Part shown: positions 29,311-40,089 of the stretch, in pieces
Position numbering within the stretch: the first letter of the stretch is position 1
Layout: each line of letters begins with the position of its first letter
Assembly (NCBI RefSeq): GCF_047511655.1
Contig: NC_133397.1
Span: 46,762,001 to 46,826,000 of the forward strand
Reading direction: 5' to 3'
Length of the DNA stretch: 64,000 nucleotides
Source: Castor canadensis
Taxonomy: Eukaryota > Chordata > Mammalia > Rodentia > Castoridae
Made by a program: the position numbers and the translations under genes
The notes under the pieces: generated by a model
Told to the model about the DNA's origin: nothing
Databases searched by the model: none
Seen by the model: the letters and a program-made list of their open reading frames with translations, nothing else

Positions 29311-30265
29311 CCCACTGGAATCTGAAGTCTTACTGGGACTTCATTCTTAATGGCTCATGTAAGAACTGTACCACCTAGAAAATGATCTTGGTGTCAAGCT
29401 AGTGAGTGATGTTCTTGGATGAGAATAATTTGAGACACAAATGTGATATCATAAGTCATAATGTAGAGGGATTTTGCTATTTAAGTTTTCTCTTAGAATG
29501 TTTAGATTTCTTCCATTCAAATATTAGCTCATTCTGTCAGCAAAACACACTGATATCTGGTAAGCAATGAAGTTTCCACAAATAGCAATTTTTTTTTTTT
29601 TTACTTTTTCTATTTGACCAGACCTAGTATCTTCCTCAGTGTCTAGTAAGTGATATTTGGGTAGAGCACAATGAGGGGCACATGTTAAAAGTTATGACAG
29701 AGAGGGATTCTTATTCCTTCAGGGTCTCTGGGTTTGATTTTGTATTCAGCAGGCAAAAAGAGAGGCAAATATTACTACCTGCCTTTGACCAGGGGAAAAA
29801 TATTTACAACACAGAGTTTCCTTTAGCTAATCTAAGTAGGAGGCCAGAGAGAACCAAGAAACAAAGCACAAGACCAAACAATCTTTCTTAGGAGCCTACC
29901 CACACTAGGCACCAATCATTTCCACCTTCTTAAAATTTAAATATAGCCCAAAATAAATGCTCTGTTTACCTCACTCTACGTACTATCAGTCTCTCCATGG
30001 TATGTCCACTCTCTGACCAAAGCCTCTTCATTCCCATGACCAGAGACCTTAGTGAATGTGGGGAGCATGTATGTACACATGCTATTTTAAAACCCATGGC
30101 CTAAAAGTAGATGTGTACACATAGACAATGCCTGCTTGTTGAATTCAGGCTGGCCAAGCCCCAAAATTCAGCCTGGGAGGATAGCAAATATATCATGTCC
30201 TATTACTTGGAAATAGTAACCAAGGAAGAATCAAAGGGAATCTAACATGCACACACCCTTATTCA
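29311..30265. other. No recognised feature
   Basis: Unassigned, with poly-T at 29589-29602. The 69-codon frame at 29682-29891 shows no family motif. Confidence 0.5.
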
Positions 30266-30267
30266 GA

Positions 30268-30470
30268 CCAGTGGTTCTCAAAGGACTTTCTGGATATTGT
30301 TTGGGAATTGTGAGTACATTTTTGGTTATCATAATGATAGAATGCATATTAACTGGCATTTGTTGGCTAGAGGCCAGGATTGACAGGCGTGTGGAACAGT
30401 TCCATAGAACGAAGAAACTGTCCTGCCTGACTTTCACATGCCTAGAAGAACACTGATGTGGGTGAAAAAT
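30268..30470 (+). repeat. hAT-Charlie (MER20/MER5-group) remnant
   Basis: CCAGTGGTTCTCAAAGGACT, ATTTTTGGTTATCATAATGA and GGCTAGAGGCCAGGATTGAC follow the order of a short hAT-type element. It is diverged, and the 3' inverted repeat is not clear. Confidence 0.6.
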
Positions 30471-32145
30471 CTATCTAGAATTATTTTGGCATAGACCCTA
30501 ACACTAAGTTTCTTTCTCCTTTATATATACTTAGGGCATTGTGTTAATTTTTTTCTGTATTTCAGTAGATTACATTATATATGAATTTCATTTCAGGACA
30601 GTAAATGGAATGTTTTAATACAAAAAGTAGATAATGGGTCTGATACAATTAAGAACTACCTTTCTAAATATTTGTATATATATACAAGTCCTTTCCATGT
30701 CAAATTTGCAGGTCATCTATAACTTTACCCAGATTTGTCCACAAGATTAGGGAGGCATCAATTCCAGCAGTCTACATTTAAATCCTAAAGTGTGAGAAGT
30801 CTCAGTTGAGGGCTAGCTGTGATTCCTCCTCCTCATCCATAGTAGGAGGAAACTAAAAATAGGAACCAACAAAGTTTCTTATGGAAAAGGGATTCACATT
30901 AAAAACATGTGTGAGTAAGGGAAATGGGACGTTCCAGATGGGGAGAAGAAGAAGAGGAAGCGGAGGATGGTCTGGGCCTGGGCATCAAATCAGGTGGAAA
31001 GCCTGTGAAGGAGAGATTTGACCTCTGTCTCCACTTTTCCCCAACCCAGATGTATACCCAGAGCCATTCCTGTCTGTAGAATACATGACTCCCTTTGTTC
31101 TCAGGATAGGTGTTAATGGTAAAAGGTTTGCCCTAGAATATGCCATCCCCTAAGATTAAGATTTTCCACTGAATGAAGGTGCCAAGTGAAAGGTTTGGTA
31201 AAAGCTTCAAAATGAGATCTAGAGAAGAAAGGGTTCATTACTCAGGATCTGAGCTCCTGTCCCATCGTTAGGTAAAGCAGCTGCAAATAGTCAGAGCAGG
31301 AAGTAGCAGTGTATGACACACCATGTGATTTGCTTCAAACTGCAGCGAAAAATGGCTGAAGTTGTCTTCTAATTGCTTTTGGTTTGTTTACTTTTTTTCA
31401 TTGTTCTTAAGAGGGAAACAGACTATTTAAAAAGGCAAGTCTTAGGGACCAACCAAAGAAAAAAATCAGTCTTGACAAGTACTGTAAATGGTGGATACCT
31501 TCTGCTGTTGAGTATAATGTTAAAGTATAAGGTTTACCTCAGCAACTTAAAGGATTGGCTGAGATATGTGTGCTTTTCTCCAGGCTGGACCTGGGTCCCC
31601 CATGGATCTACACAGGACTTCTTACAGTGGAGTTGTGGCTTGGATAAAATTCTTACAGACCTAGATTGAGGCATAGGGTGAGGGCACAATGAAAAGAAGC
31701 AGTCCGGACTCAACATAAAACAACTCTGAAATAAGAAAAGTTAACTCTGAGTCAAACATGAGTGACCATGCCCTGGGAACATCAGCTTGGTTTACTGGAA
31801 TGACACAGTTCCTCTGTGAAAGAAGTCACATGGGCTTTGACAGTCACAAAAGAAAGTAGGAGGGGCTGTCAAGCAGTCAGGGTACAAAGAGGTGGGGAAA
31901 TCTCTTCTGTAGGACTAAGATGTTGTCTTTGACAAGGTGAGGACATCTTTACATGACTCAGATATTGTCTTTAACAACGTGAGGAAATCTCCTACAAGAT
32001 TCTGATGCTACCACACTCTTAGGGTTGGTCAAGAGAAAAGGTCTGCCAAACTTAGTACACATTCCAAGAGTTTTACCTGGTAGTAACAAAAATGCTAGGT
32101 CAGAAGTACAGAGGTTGATGGTAAATGGCTATTAAAAAGGATTTA
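30471..32145. other. Repeat-poor unassigned stretch
   Basis: About 1.7 kb with no SINE, LTR or L1 that I can see and no convincing open frame (best 98 codons at 31373-31669, without a motif). It would be a good target for a conservation check. Confidence 0.5.
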
Positions 32146-32149
32146 AAGA

Positions 32150-32276
32150 GACTGGCATGGTGGCACATGTCTATAACCCCAGCAAGAGAGAGGTAGAGGC
32201 AAGAGTAGTGAGAGTTTGAGTCCAGTCTGATCTACATAGCAAGACCCTCTCTTAACAAAACAAAAGAAAAAAAAGT
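32150..32276 (+). repeat. B1-like SINE monomer
   Basis: ACTGGCATGGTGGCACATGT, CTATAACCCCAGCA, then GATCTACATAGCAAGACCCT and an A-rich tail. Confidence 0.87.
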
Positions 32277-32441
32277 GAAGAAAGGACCAAAGATGGCTCA
32301 AGATAATTTTGGCTTCTTGATAGGCAGCAGTCCATCTCTCCACATCACGCTGCTCTTATCATAAGGGTCAGACAGCTTAGAAGCTCTTGAATATACAGGT
32401 GTGGCTTCTTAGGTGAGCTCTACAGTGCTTACAGGGTTAGC

Positions 32442-32495
32442 TGTGTGGGCGTATACCTGTGCAATCGCACTGCGCTTAGAGCCCACGCCCATACA
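32442..32495 (+). other. Imperfect palindrome with inner hairpin
   Basis: TGTGTGGGCGT (32442-32452) pairs with ACGCCCATACA (32485-32495) over 11 bp with one G-T wobble. The loop holds GTGC-AATC-GCAC (32459-32470). It may be a rearranged B1-like 5' end (compare 'gggcg...cctgt.aatc'). Confidence 0.5.
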
Positions 32496-32513
32496 TTGCT
32501 GTCTGGAAATTAT

Positions 32514-32514
<1 letters not shown>

Positions 32515-32546
<32 letters not shown>
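32515..32546. repeat. (TG)n microsatellite
   Basis: A pure TG run of about 32 bp next to an ID-like fragment. Confidence 0.95.
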
Positions 32547-32547
<1 letters not shown>

Positions 32548-32559
32548 TGCGTGGTGTGT

Positions 32560-32632
32560 GGTGAGTGGTGCTAGGGATCCAACCATACTGGTAAGAACTC
32601 TACTTCTAAACCACATCCCCACACTTGGAATT
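32560..32632 (-). repeat. ID-like SINE monomer, degraded
   Basis: GAGTGGTGCTAGGGATCCAA then AACTCTACTTCTAAACCACA. The TG run lies where its reversed tail should be. Confidence 0.65.
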
Positions 32633-32734
32633 AATAATTTTTTAACAAGGGTTACTATATTTTTACCTTGCATTGGGCCCTTCAAATTATGTAACCAGTT
32701 CTGGCCAAGCAAGCAAACATCTGAGTGTGAGAGA

Positions 32735-32935
32735 GCCCATTTCCAATCCAAGCTCCACCATGAACTGGTTGTATTGTCAGACGAGATCGGGCACAGGTCA
32801 GGGAGGTATGGCCAGAGTCAGTCTCGTGGTATTATCTTGGGCAACTTATTTACCCTCTCTTCATCTTTAAAATAGGAATCATAATAGTCCTATTGTCGAG
32901 ATTAAAAGAAACTACATAGCAGTTTTCACTTGCTA
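32735..32935 (+). repeat. MIR SINE
   Basis: 'ccaatccaagctccaccatg', 'ttgggcaacttatttaccct', 'catctttaaaataggaatca' and 'attgtcgagattaaaagaaa' are MIR core and 3' text in the right order. Confidence 0.8.
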
Positions 32936-33722
32936 TTATTAGAGTTATCAATGACCAAGATTTTGATGACATTGCAATGACTCCAGGTCACCAAGCAGTG
33001 CATTTTCTAAATTCATCGTTGCTAACACATTTCTGATCTGAATGTGTAGATTGACGTCACCATACTGTGGCAAGACAGATCAAGATAATTTTCCTAATTG
33101 CAGGCTTCACTGACACATTTTGTGCCAGAACCAAAGGAGAGTAGGTGTTATTTCAAATGCGTGAATCATCACCACACACTCATGCATAGCATATTTCTTA
33201 TAGATTTAAAAGAGTTGAACTGTAACCAATATAATGGAGCCGTTATTTTAGAATGTGAGATTATGCCCATATAAAGACAACTTGCTATTAAAAATACTTC
33301 TGCTGTGTGGGCCAGTCATAGTTACTGAGTGCAATATTCCAAGCCAAAGAAGGTACACATCAAAAGTATCATCAGACCCATTTTTCTAGAACTACATACT
33401 AATTATTACCTTGCCATGAATAAATTGATTGTATTGTATTAGAATATGGCTTGGGCTAAGTTAGGAATAGGATGTAGAAGTAAGGCCAAGTGGGATAATT
33501 TTCTTCCATTATGACTGAATACTCCCTATTAGCACCTTCCTTATTACTATAATTAAAAGTAGTCTTTGGCAAGACTTGTCCTTTTGAAAGTTATTTCTGA
33601 AGTTGAATACAAATTTTTTTAATGTAAAATTTTTTTAAAAAAGTTATAGTACAGTATATTAAACATGTCATGACCATTCTTCTTAGTTCTTAGTAGAAAT
33701 ACTTTGGCTACCATACTGTGAT
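32936..33722. other. No recognised feature
   Basis: AT-rich unassigned sequence. Confidence 0.5.
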
Positions 33723-33737
33723 AAGAAACTCCCTTAA

Positions 33738-33833
33738 CGGGAAGGGGGGAGAAATGACCCAAGCATTGTATGCACATATGAATAAAATAAAAATTAAAAT
33801 AAATAAATAAACAAATAAATAAATAATAAAAAA
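33738..33833 (+). mobile_element. Very short young L1 3' end (96 bp) with perfect 15-bp TSD
   Basis: Only GGGGGGAGAAATGACCCAAG, the 'ttgtatgcacatatgaataa' block and an A-rich tail are present. AAGAAACTCCCTTAA flanks it exactly on both sides (33723-33737 and 33834-33848). Same L1 family as 9821-11066. Confidence 0.95.
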
Positions 33834-33990
33834 AAGAAACTCCCTTAAGAAGTTGAGCCGTAGTTCTGGAAGAAAACTCTTCAATGGTTAAGAAGACAAA
33901 ATTGAGATATGGAAAGTGAGTTCAAGATTGGCTCCATGGTTGCATGTGAAGATTAAGTTGACCTTCTAAAATCTCTAAACATTTTAACTT

Positions 33991-34066
33991 TGGGGGCTGA
34001 GGAGATCAGTTCAGTGGTAGAACACTTGCCTAGTATGCCAGAGGCCCCAGGTTGAATCCCAAGCAT
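33991..34066 (+). repeat. ID-like SINE monomer
   Basis: GGGGGCTGAGGAGATCAGTT, ACTTGCCTAGTATGCCAGAG, CCAGGTTGAATCCCAAGCAT. Confidence 0.87.
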
Positions 34067-34130
34067 CACTATATATATGTATATATACATACATACATAC
34101 ATACATATACATATATATGTATATATATTA
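34067..34130. repeat. TA/CA microsatellite at an ID tail
   Basis: TATATATGTATATATACATA then CATACATACATA and again TATATG: a compound repeat that replaces the ID tail. Confidence 0.92.
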
Positions 34131-34171
34131 CAAAATTAACAAAAATTAACCTCGGGTTTCACTCCACTACT

Positions 34172-34386
34172 TAGGTGTCGGTGGCTCCCACCTATAATTC
34201 TAGCTACTTGGGAGGCTGAGATTGGGAGGATCTTGGTTTGAGGCAAGTCTGGGCAATTAGTTTACGATACCCCATCTCCAAAATAACCAGAGCAAAATGG
34301 GCTGGAGGGGTGATTCAAGTGGTAAAATGTCTGCTTTGCAAGCACATAAACCTGAGTTCAAACCTCAGTCCCACCAAAAACAAAGT
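34172..34386 (+). repeat. Dimeric SINE, linker type B
   Basis: Left half with GGTGGCTCCCACCTATAATT; linker TCCAAAATAACCAGAGCAAA; ID half with GGTGATTCAAGTGGTAAAAT; CAAA tail. Confidence 0.92.
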
Positions 34387-34507
34387 CTGAAATAATCTGA
34401 TAATAAATGTAAATTCAATGTTATAATTTCTCATAATTTTGTATCTGCCTAATTTTTTTTATCCTGGTAAAACCCACGTAACAAAATTTACTGTTCCAAC
34501 CTTGTTG

Positions 34508-34607
34508 GGGTTTTGTTTGTTTGTTTTTGGTGCTGGGGATTAAATTCGGGGTTCTGCCCATGCCAAGCACGCGTTCTATCACTGAGCTCCTGCCGGTCCC
34601 CCAGCCA
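34508..34607 (-). repeat. ID-like SINE monomer
   Basis: GTTTGTTTGTTTTTGGTGCT, GGGGATTAAATTCGGGG, TCTATCACTGAGCTCCTGC. Antisense and complete. Confidence 0.9.
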
Positions 34608-35007
34608 TTCTCCTGAGTGTACAGGTGCATAAACATGTTCACATATGTTACGTTTTTAGAGGCTTTTAGTGCCTAAGTGTGCAGAGTTGTTTCCAAATCT
34701 TTGTAAATAATTAGTTTAGATCCTGACAGAAGTGATTGCCTCCAACCACATGTCTAAAGAAATAAAAATAATTCATCTGAATATGGAGACCCCTTGTTAA
34801 GGAATTTGACCTCTCTCACTTGGTGCTTCTGTATTTGTCTTCCTAGTAAGCAAATGAAGCAGGAATTGCTGTAGAGTAAGAAAACCACACTAAATAAATT
34901 AGGAAGATCTGTCCAAGAACTAGCCAGTGTTAGCACACAGGTTGTAAGTTTTATTTTAATGATTACTTCCTCAGTATAAGAAAGAGCTGGCCATGCTATA
35001 AATAGTT

Positions 35008-35103
35008 TTTCTTTTCTTTTCTTCTTTGTGATAGTGGGGTTTGAACTCAGGATCTCCCACTAGCTAGGCAGGTTCTCTACCACTTGAGCTGCAACCCTAG
35101 TAC
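35008..35103 (-). repeat. ID-like SINE monomer
   Basis: TTTTCTTTTC-type reversed tail, then GGGGTTTGAACTCAGGATCT and TAGCTAGGCAGGTTCTCTAC. Confidence 0.9.
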
Positions 35104-35235
35104 CAATGGTTTTTCTTGAAGGAGACTGCTCCTTTCTTTTTTCCTGTCATCTCTCAGAAATAATACAATTAACTATTATTTATACAAATTCCATTACCCA
35201 TTATGATAATGCTGATGATAATAATGAAAACAATT

Positions 35236-35452
35236 TAGCTTTTATAGCACTCTACTATTCACAAAGCATTTTGACATATATTGTCCAATTTCATTCCACA
35301 AAGTTCCTTATGAGGTACACAGGAAAAGTGTTATTTTCTTATCTTACAAATGGAAAAATAGAGGCTCAAAGAGGGTCACATAGTCATGATGTGGGGGCTG
35401 GTTAAATTTGAACCCAGATCTGTCTGGCTCCACCCAGAGGTCTAATCTCACA
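35236..35452 (+). repeat. MIR SINE
   Basis: 'caaagcattttgacatatat', 'ccttatgaggtacacaggaa', 'acaaatggaaaaatagaggc', 'tcaaagagggtcacatagtc', 'gaacccagatctgtctggct': an unusually well-kept MIR 3' half. It explains the end of the 99-codon frame here. Confidence 0.9.
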
Positions 35453-35864
35453 GATTAGAACCAAGCTCCTGAGTGTCCACTTATGAATCTATTCTGAAGT
35501 CAGGCAGAGAAAGAGAACAAATAAAATTAAGTATAAACTCTGTAGTGTCTATCGTGATGAGTACAGTCTTATAGTGTAGCCATACTAATGCCACATATAT
35601 AGGATTTTTTGGTTTTGTTTTTTTTTTAAGAAGTTAAGTGAATCATTGAAATCCAAATCTCTTTGATTCCAAAATGTGTGTTCTTCCTGGATTAATGTTG
35701 ATGTCAAGATAGATAACCATAAGGGAGGCATCTTCAGGGAGCCTGAGAAAATCTGGCCTTCTTCCACCAACTTGAGCATAGGTCTTACATAGAAGAGGAT
35801 TAGTCAGTACAACCAGGCAAGCCACCAATGGAACTAATCAGGCTGCTTCCCAGATAGGACACAC

Positions 35865-35936
35865 TGAGCTTATTTTATTTTTGTTATTCTAGGGTTTGAA
35901 CTCAGGGCTTAGTCCTTTGAGCCATGACTCTAGCTC
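35865..35936 (-). repeat. ID-like SINE monomer with internal deletion
   Basis: CTAGGGTTTGAACTCAGGGC joins directly to TTAGTCCTTTGAGCCATGAC; about 25 bp are missing between. Confidence 0.82.
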
Positions 35937-36150
35937 TGAGTTTATCTACTGATTTGATAGGCAGCAAAGAAAACATCACCATTCATGGCCTGGCAACATA
36001 GGTTGTGGCATTTTTGCCCATGGTCAAGAACACAGTTCAAATAAAATCATATGTTCTTCACACAAGTTTGTCAACATCAGTAGACCAGTTTAGGTTTTAT
36101 TAACATCCATTGGCAATAGAGCATGCTCGCTGAATGTAAAAGAAACACAG

Positions 36151-36240
36151 GGGAAGGGGGTATAGCTCAGTGCTAGAGCATTTGCTTAGCATGTGCAAGG
36201 CCCTGGGTTTGATCCTCAGCACCCCCTCTACACACACACT
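36151..36240 (+). repeat. ID-like SINE monomer
   Basis: GGGGGTATAGCTCAGTGCTA, TTAGCATGTGCAAGGCCCTG, GGTTTGATCCTCAGCACCCC: close to the classic rodent ID consensus. Confidence 0.93.
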
Positions 36241-36334
36241 TCTATTTCTATTTCTCTTTTAAAACTTGCTGAGAATATACACTTGAAATGTAGATAGTTA
36301 AATGAACATAAAATGGAACCTCATGTGAATGCTT

Positions 36335-36426
36335 TTGCTTTGTTTTTTTTAAAGTTTGTTTTTGTATGAACCCAGGACCTCATATGTGCTAGGTAAGCTC
36401 TATTACAGAGCCTCATGCCTGACCCC
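36335..36426 (-). repeat. ID-like SINE monomer, degraded
   Basis: TATGAACCCAGGACCTCATA then TGTGCTAGGTAAGCTCTATT. Both boxes are diverged. Confidence 0.75.
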
Positions 36427-36589
36427 AAATGGAACTTCACTGTATTTTTTTTTTCTCTCTCTCTCTCCTACACTCAGATGTCCCACAGTGTCACTGTATT
36501 CTTTAATTCAGTGATATCCTTCTTTTATAATGACATCCTGCATTTATAATGATGGATATTTTCAGGGATGACACATTCCAGATTTTCCA

Positions 36590-36690
36590 GTTTTAGAGAG
36601 AGTCCCTCTATGTAGCCCAGGAGCCAGCTGGATCTTCCTCTCTATGCATCTTAAGTGCTGGGATTACAGTGTGTATTACCTCATCTAACA
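36590..36690 (-). repeat. B1-like SINE monomer, degraded
   Basis: CCCTCTATGTAGCCCAGGAG, then TTAAGTGCTGGGATTACAG. Confidence 0.75.
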
Positions 36691-37460
36691 TAGTTCAGGT
36701 TTCAAGTTAGTTTTTGTTTTCCCCTTAAAAATGTTTCTGCTTGTCTTGGTCCAGATTTTTTTATTCAGAAAATAGTAAGCACATTGCCCATTGTGCCTGA
36801 AGACATATCAGTCACCAGCTGTTACTGGTACTTAACAGCTTTCTCATCCATTACCTGTTGACTCGTATATCAAGGGTATAAAGGAGCAATGTGTGGCACA
36901 TAATGTACCAAAGCCTCCTTACACTGCAAAATTAATTCAACTTGCAAAATTAAATAAAAATTATAGCTATTGTCCTAACTGGGGGTATAAGGGCATTTTC
37001 AGCTTTGGGATAGTTTATTGTTTGAGTTATTTGTTAATTTCTTCCTGTCATTCTCTTTTGCTCCTATTTTTCTTTCTTGAAATCCTATCTCAGATGTTTC
37101 GAGTTCTGGAATAACCCTTTTTTATTTTCCTCCCTATTGCTCATCTTTTTATCCTTTGATTTTTCTAGGTTTTCTTGATTTCATCTTCTAACCCCTTCAT
37201 TGAACTTTCTTGTTCATTTCATAATTCTTTTTTGTTCCCTTCTTCTCATTTTTTTGTTTCCTTATTGATATTTGAAGTTTTTTTCATATATTTTATACTC
37301 TTTGGTTATCTGTTTACATTTTTAACAATCTAACTCATTAATTTTCACTAGAGGTACCTAGGGTAAACTTATTTGTTGAATATATTATATATTTATATGA
37401 CTGAATTTTATCAAATTCTCTATTTACCTGCGTTTAATCATGAGGAACAACTCACTCCAC
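36691..37460. other. No recognised feature
   Basis: T-rich unassigned sequence. The frame at 36893-37114 has no family motif. Confidence 0.5.
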
Positions 37461-37466
37461 ATCTCT

Positions 37467-37665
37467 TTTTTTTGTGGGACTGGGATTTGAACTCAGGGCT
37501 TTGCTCTTGCAAAGCAGGTGTTCTACCACTTGAGCCATACTTCCAGTTCATTTGCTCTGGTTATTTTGGAGATGGGGTCTTGTGAACTAATGGCAACTGT
37601 CCTGATCGCTGTCTCCCAAGTAACTAGGATTGCAGGCGTGAGCCGTCAGCACCAAGCAGCAAACT
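37467..37665 (-). repeat. Dimeric SINE, linker type B
   Basis: Antisense: TTTTTTTGTGGGACTGGGAT, ID half, then TTTGCTCTGGTTATTTTGGA linker and a shortened B1-like half ending near GAGCCGTCAGCACC. Confidence 0.9.
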
Positions 37666-38217
37666 CTTCTTCTATGCACAGAAGTACTCATGCTTCTGTC
37701 CTCAACCTCTCTTGATGGCAGCAGGGCACCTTGGTTGGCTGCTTCTTGGTATCCACCTCTTTGGATGCTAAGGTTTTAGCTTCTTCTGCTTAGCAATGTC
37801 AGTTACCATTCCTCCATCTGTTTCCTGGCTTTCAAAATTTTGTGGGTTTTTTTTCTGCTGATGTTCATTTCCTTTGTACCTTTATGGTTTACACCACTTT
37901 CAGGGGTGGAATTTCAGGGGAAAAAAAAGGTGAAAGAAACACATTTAACTTAGCTGCCATACTTAACTGGAAGACTATTTTTTGATTTGGACAATCTGAC
38001 TTGTGGATATGGAGATGTCTTTTACATCTCTGAAATATTAAATTAAGAAAAATATGTTGGTTTTGACTGACCAGGGTTATTTTCTTCTTTCCTTTAGTAA
38101 AAACACTCATTACTTTGGGCAAACTGACCTTTGTGCAGTCTGTGTGGTCTGGTAGGGCTGCCAATGACAGGACCTCAGCCCTCTGACCACAGAGGTGGGT
38201 GTGTGATCTAATCTATT
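37666..38217. other. No recognised feature
   Basis: Unassigned sequence between SINEs. Confidence 0.45.
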
Positions 38218-38282
38218 TCACACACAGGGCCTCATGCACACTAGGCAAGTACTCTACCACTGAGCTACATCCCCAGCCCTGG
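38218..38282 (-). repeat. ID-like SINE fragment
   Basis: CAGGGCCTCATGCACACTAG, CTCTACCACTGAGCTACATC. The tail-side part is missing. Confidence 0.85.
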
Positions 38283-38474
38283 TGCAGAGTTTTCTTATCA
38301 GTGAACCCCAGAGGGATGGTTTAAAATGCCATGAATCTGGGTCCTTTGTTAAACAAAATGGAAGTCAATTCTGATTAGTTTCATCAGGGAAGGGACTTGT
38401 TGGGAGCATATTAGATAATTTATAAAATTTGTGAGGTTTTAAAATCAGGCTCAAAATCATTCAGTTACTAAGTG

Positions 38475-39297
38475 TCTTAGTCCTGCTATGCTGGTGACAA
38501 ATTACCACACATGTGATTTAAGACAATACACACTTACTTTCTTATAGTTCTCATAGCTTCTAGAAGTATAAAACCAAAGTCTGTTCCTTCTGGAGGCTTC
38601 AGGGAAGAATCTTATTTCTTTGCTTTTTGCAACTTCTAGAGGCTGCCTGTTATTGTTTGGACCTTTAACGCCCCTCGAAGGTTCATGTGTTGAAGGCTTA
38701 GTCCCCAGCTCATGGAACTTTCAGGAAATAGTGGAACTGTTAGGAGATGCGGCCTTATGGAAGAAAGCTGGGCCACTGGGGACATGCTCTTGATGGGATA
38801 TTTGGTCCCTGGCCCATTCCCCTCTCTGTCTCTCTCTCTCTCTGCTTCCTAGCTGCCATAGGGCCAGCAGCCTCCTACTCTCCATGCTCCCCCTCATCAC
38901 GTACTGTCTGGCCACAGGCCCCAGGGCAACAGGGCCAACCAATTATGGACTGAAACCTCTGAAATTGTGAACCAAAACAAACCTTTCCTCCTTTAAATTG
39001 ATTCTCTCAAGTATTTTGTCACAGTGATGGAAGCTGACCAACACACTGCCCCTTCCTTATATCCCTCTAACCTCTTGTTTCCATAGACACATATCTCTCC
39101 CTGGCTCCTGCTTGCCTCTGATAATGACTCATATAATCACTTTAGGTCCCTCTGAATAATCTCAGGTAATCTTCCCATCTCAAGATCCTTAATCACATCT
39201 TCAAAGTCCATTTCACCATGTAAGGTTACATATATTCAGGTTCCAGGGATTAGGACATGAACATCTTTGGGGACCCATTAGTCAGCCTCCCGCACTA
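38475..39297 (-). repeat. Ancient MaLR-like repeat, split by a younger LTR
   Basis: Before the insertion: 'gtgacaaattaccacacatg', 'ccttctggaggcttcaggga', 'aacttctagaggctgcctg'. After it: 'aatctcaggtaatcttccca', 'tcaagatccttaatcacatc', 'ccatgtaaggttacatatat', 'agggattaggacatgaacat'. Same family as 21890-22886. Confidence 0.75.
38648..39045 (+). mobile_element. Solitary MaLR-like LTR (398 bp) with 5-bp TSD
   Basis: It runs TGTTATTGTTTGG ... GCTGACCAACACA. CTGCC flanks both ends (38643-38647 and 39046-39050), the 5-bp duplication expected of ERVL/MaLR. A degraded poly(A)-signal region (CCAAAACAAACC) lies at 38971-38982, and the end block is ATTTTGTCACAGTGATGG. Confidence 0.9.
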
Positions 39298-39629
39298 AGG
39301 AAGGCTCAGCATCCAAGAATACAGCTGTATTACAGCATGAAGTAGTCATAAACCCTTCCTGCCACCAGCACTGAATATGTACCGACAATGATGTCAGCTG
39401 AGATCTGCAGCTATTCTGATTCTTTTCTCCCTAAGTGAGATGTTATTAGTTTGTCATCCAATATCATTTTCAGTTGATTTCATGAATTTTCAGCTGGTCT
39501 TACATTCAACCAGAATAAACACTATACTCTTGCAGTTAGGCACAGCCATGTAACTAAGCTTTGGCCACTGAGATATAAATGGAATTGTCTTGTAACCGTT
39601 TCTGAGAACTTCCCTTAGAAGAAACAGCA

Positions 39630-40089
39630 CAGTTGGCCTGCCATATCAGCGGCTCTGCAGCCACAAATTCAACCGTTGATCAAAAGTTGCTTGGGAAAAA
39701 GAAAATGCTTCCATACTAAACAAGTGCAGACTTTTTCTTAACTTATTTCCTAAATATATACATATATGTATATATAGCATAACAACTATTTAAAAACCAT
39801 TTACATTTTCACTGTATTAGGTATTTTAATTTAGAGATGAGTTTTTTTGTTGTTATTGTTTTGTTTTTTTGAGGTGCTAGGGTTCAAAGCCAGGGCCTTG
39901 CACATGCTAGGCAAGTGCTCTACCACTGAACTATATCCCTGGCCCCATTAAAATGATCTAAAGTATACAGGAACATGTGTATAGATTATATGCAAGCACT
40001 GTGCCATTTTATATAAGGGACTTGAGCATCTACAGATTTTGGTATGGACGGGTCCTGGAACCCATCTCCTGTAGATACTGAAGGATGCA
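39630..40089 (+). mobile_element. MER2 (TcMar-Tigger) DNA transposon, nearly full length
   Basis: It starts CAGTTGGCCTGCCATATCAG, continues with 'caacaactatttaaaaacca'-like MER2 middle text, and ends with 'ttatataagggacttgagca', 'gattttggtatggacgggtc', 'ctgtagatactgaaggatgc'. The ends are inverted relatives of each other. An ID at 39845-39945 interrupts it; without that it is about 360 bp. Confidence 0.85.
39845..39945 (-). repeat. ID-like SINE monomer inside MER2
   Basis: GTTGTTATTGTTTTG reversed tail, then GGTGCTAGGGTTCAAAGCCA, CATGCTAGGCAAGTGCTCTA, CCACTGAACTATATCCC. Confidence 0.92.

Noticed and set aside
32401-32500. Small structured RNA gene
   Set aside because: The stem is good, but there is no promoter box, terminator or known family match; kept as a palindrome only.
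36151-36240. tRNA-Ala-like sequence
   Set aside because: A- and B-boxes are present, but the acceptor stem does not pair and an A/C-rich tail follows, so it is an ID SINE. The same holds for all other ID copies.
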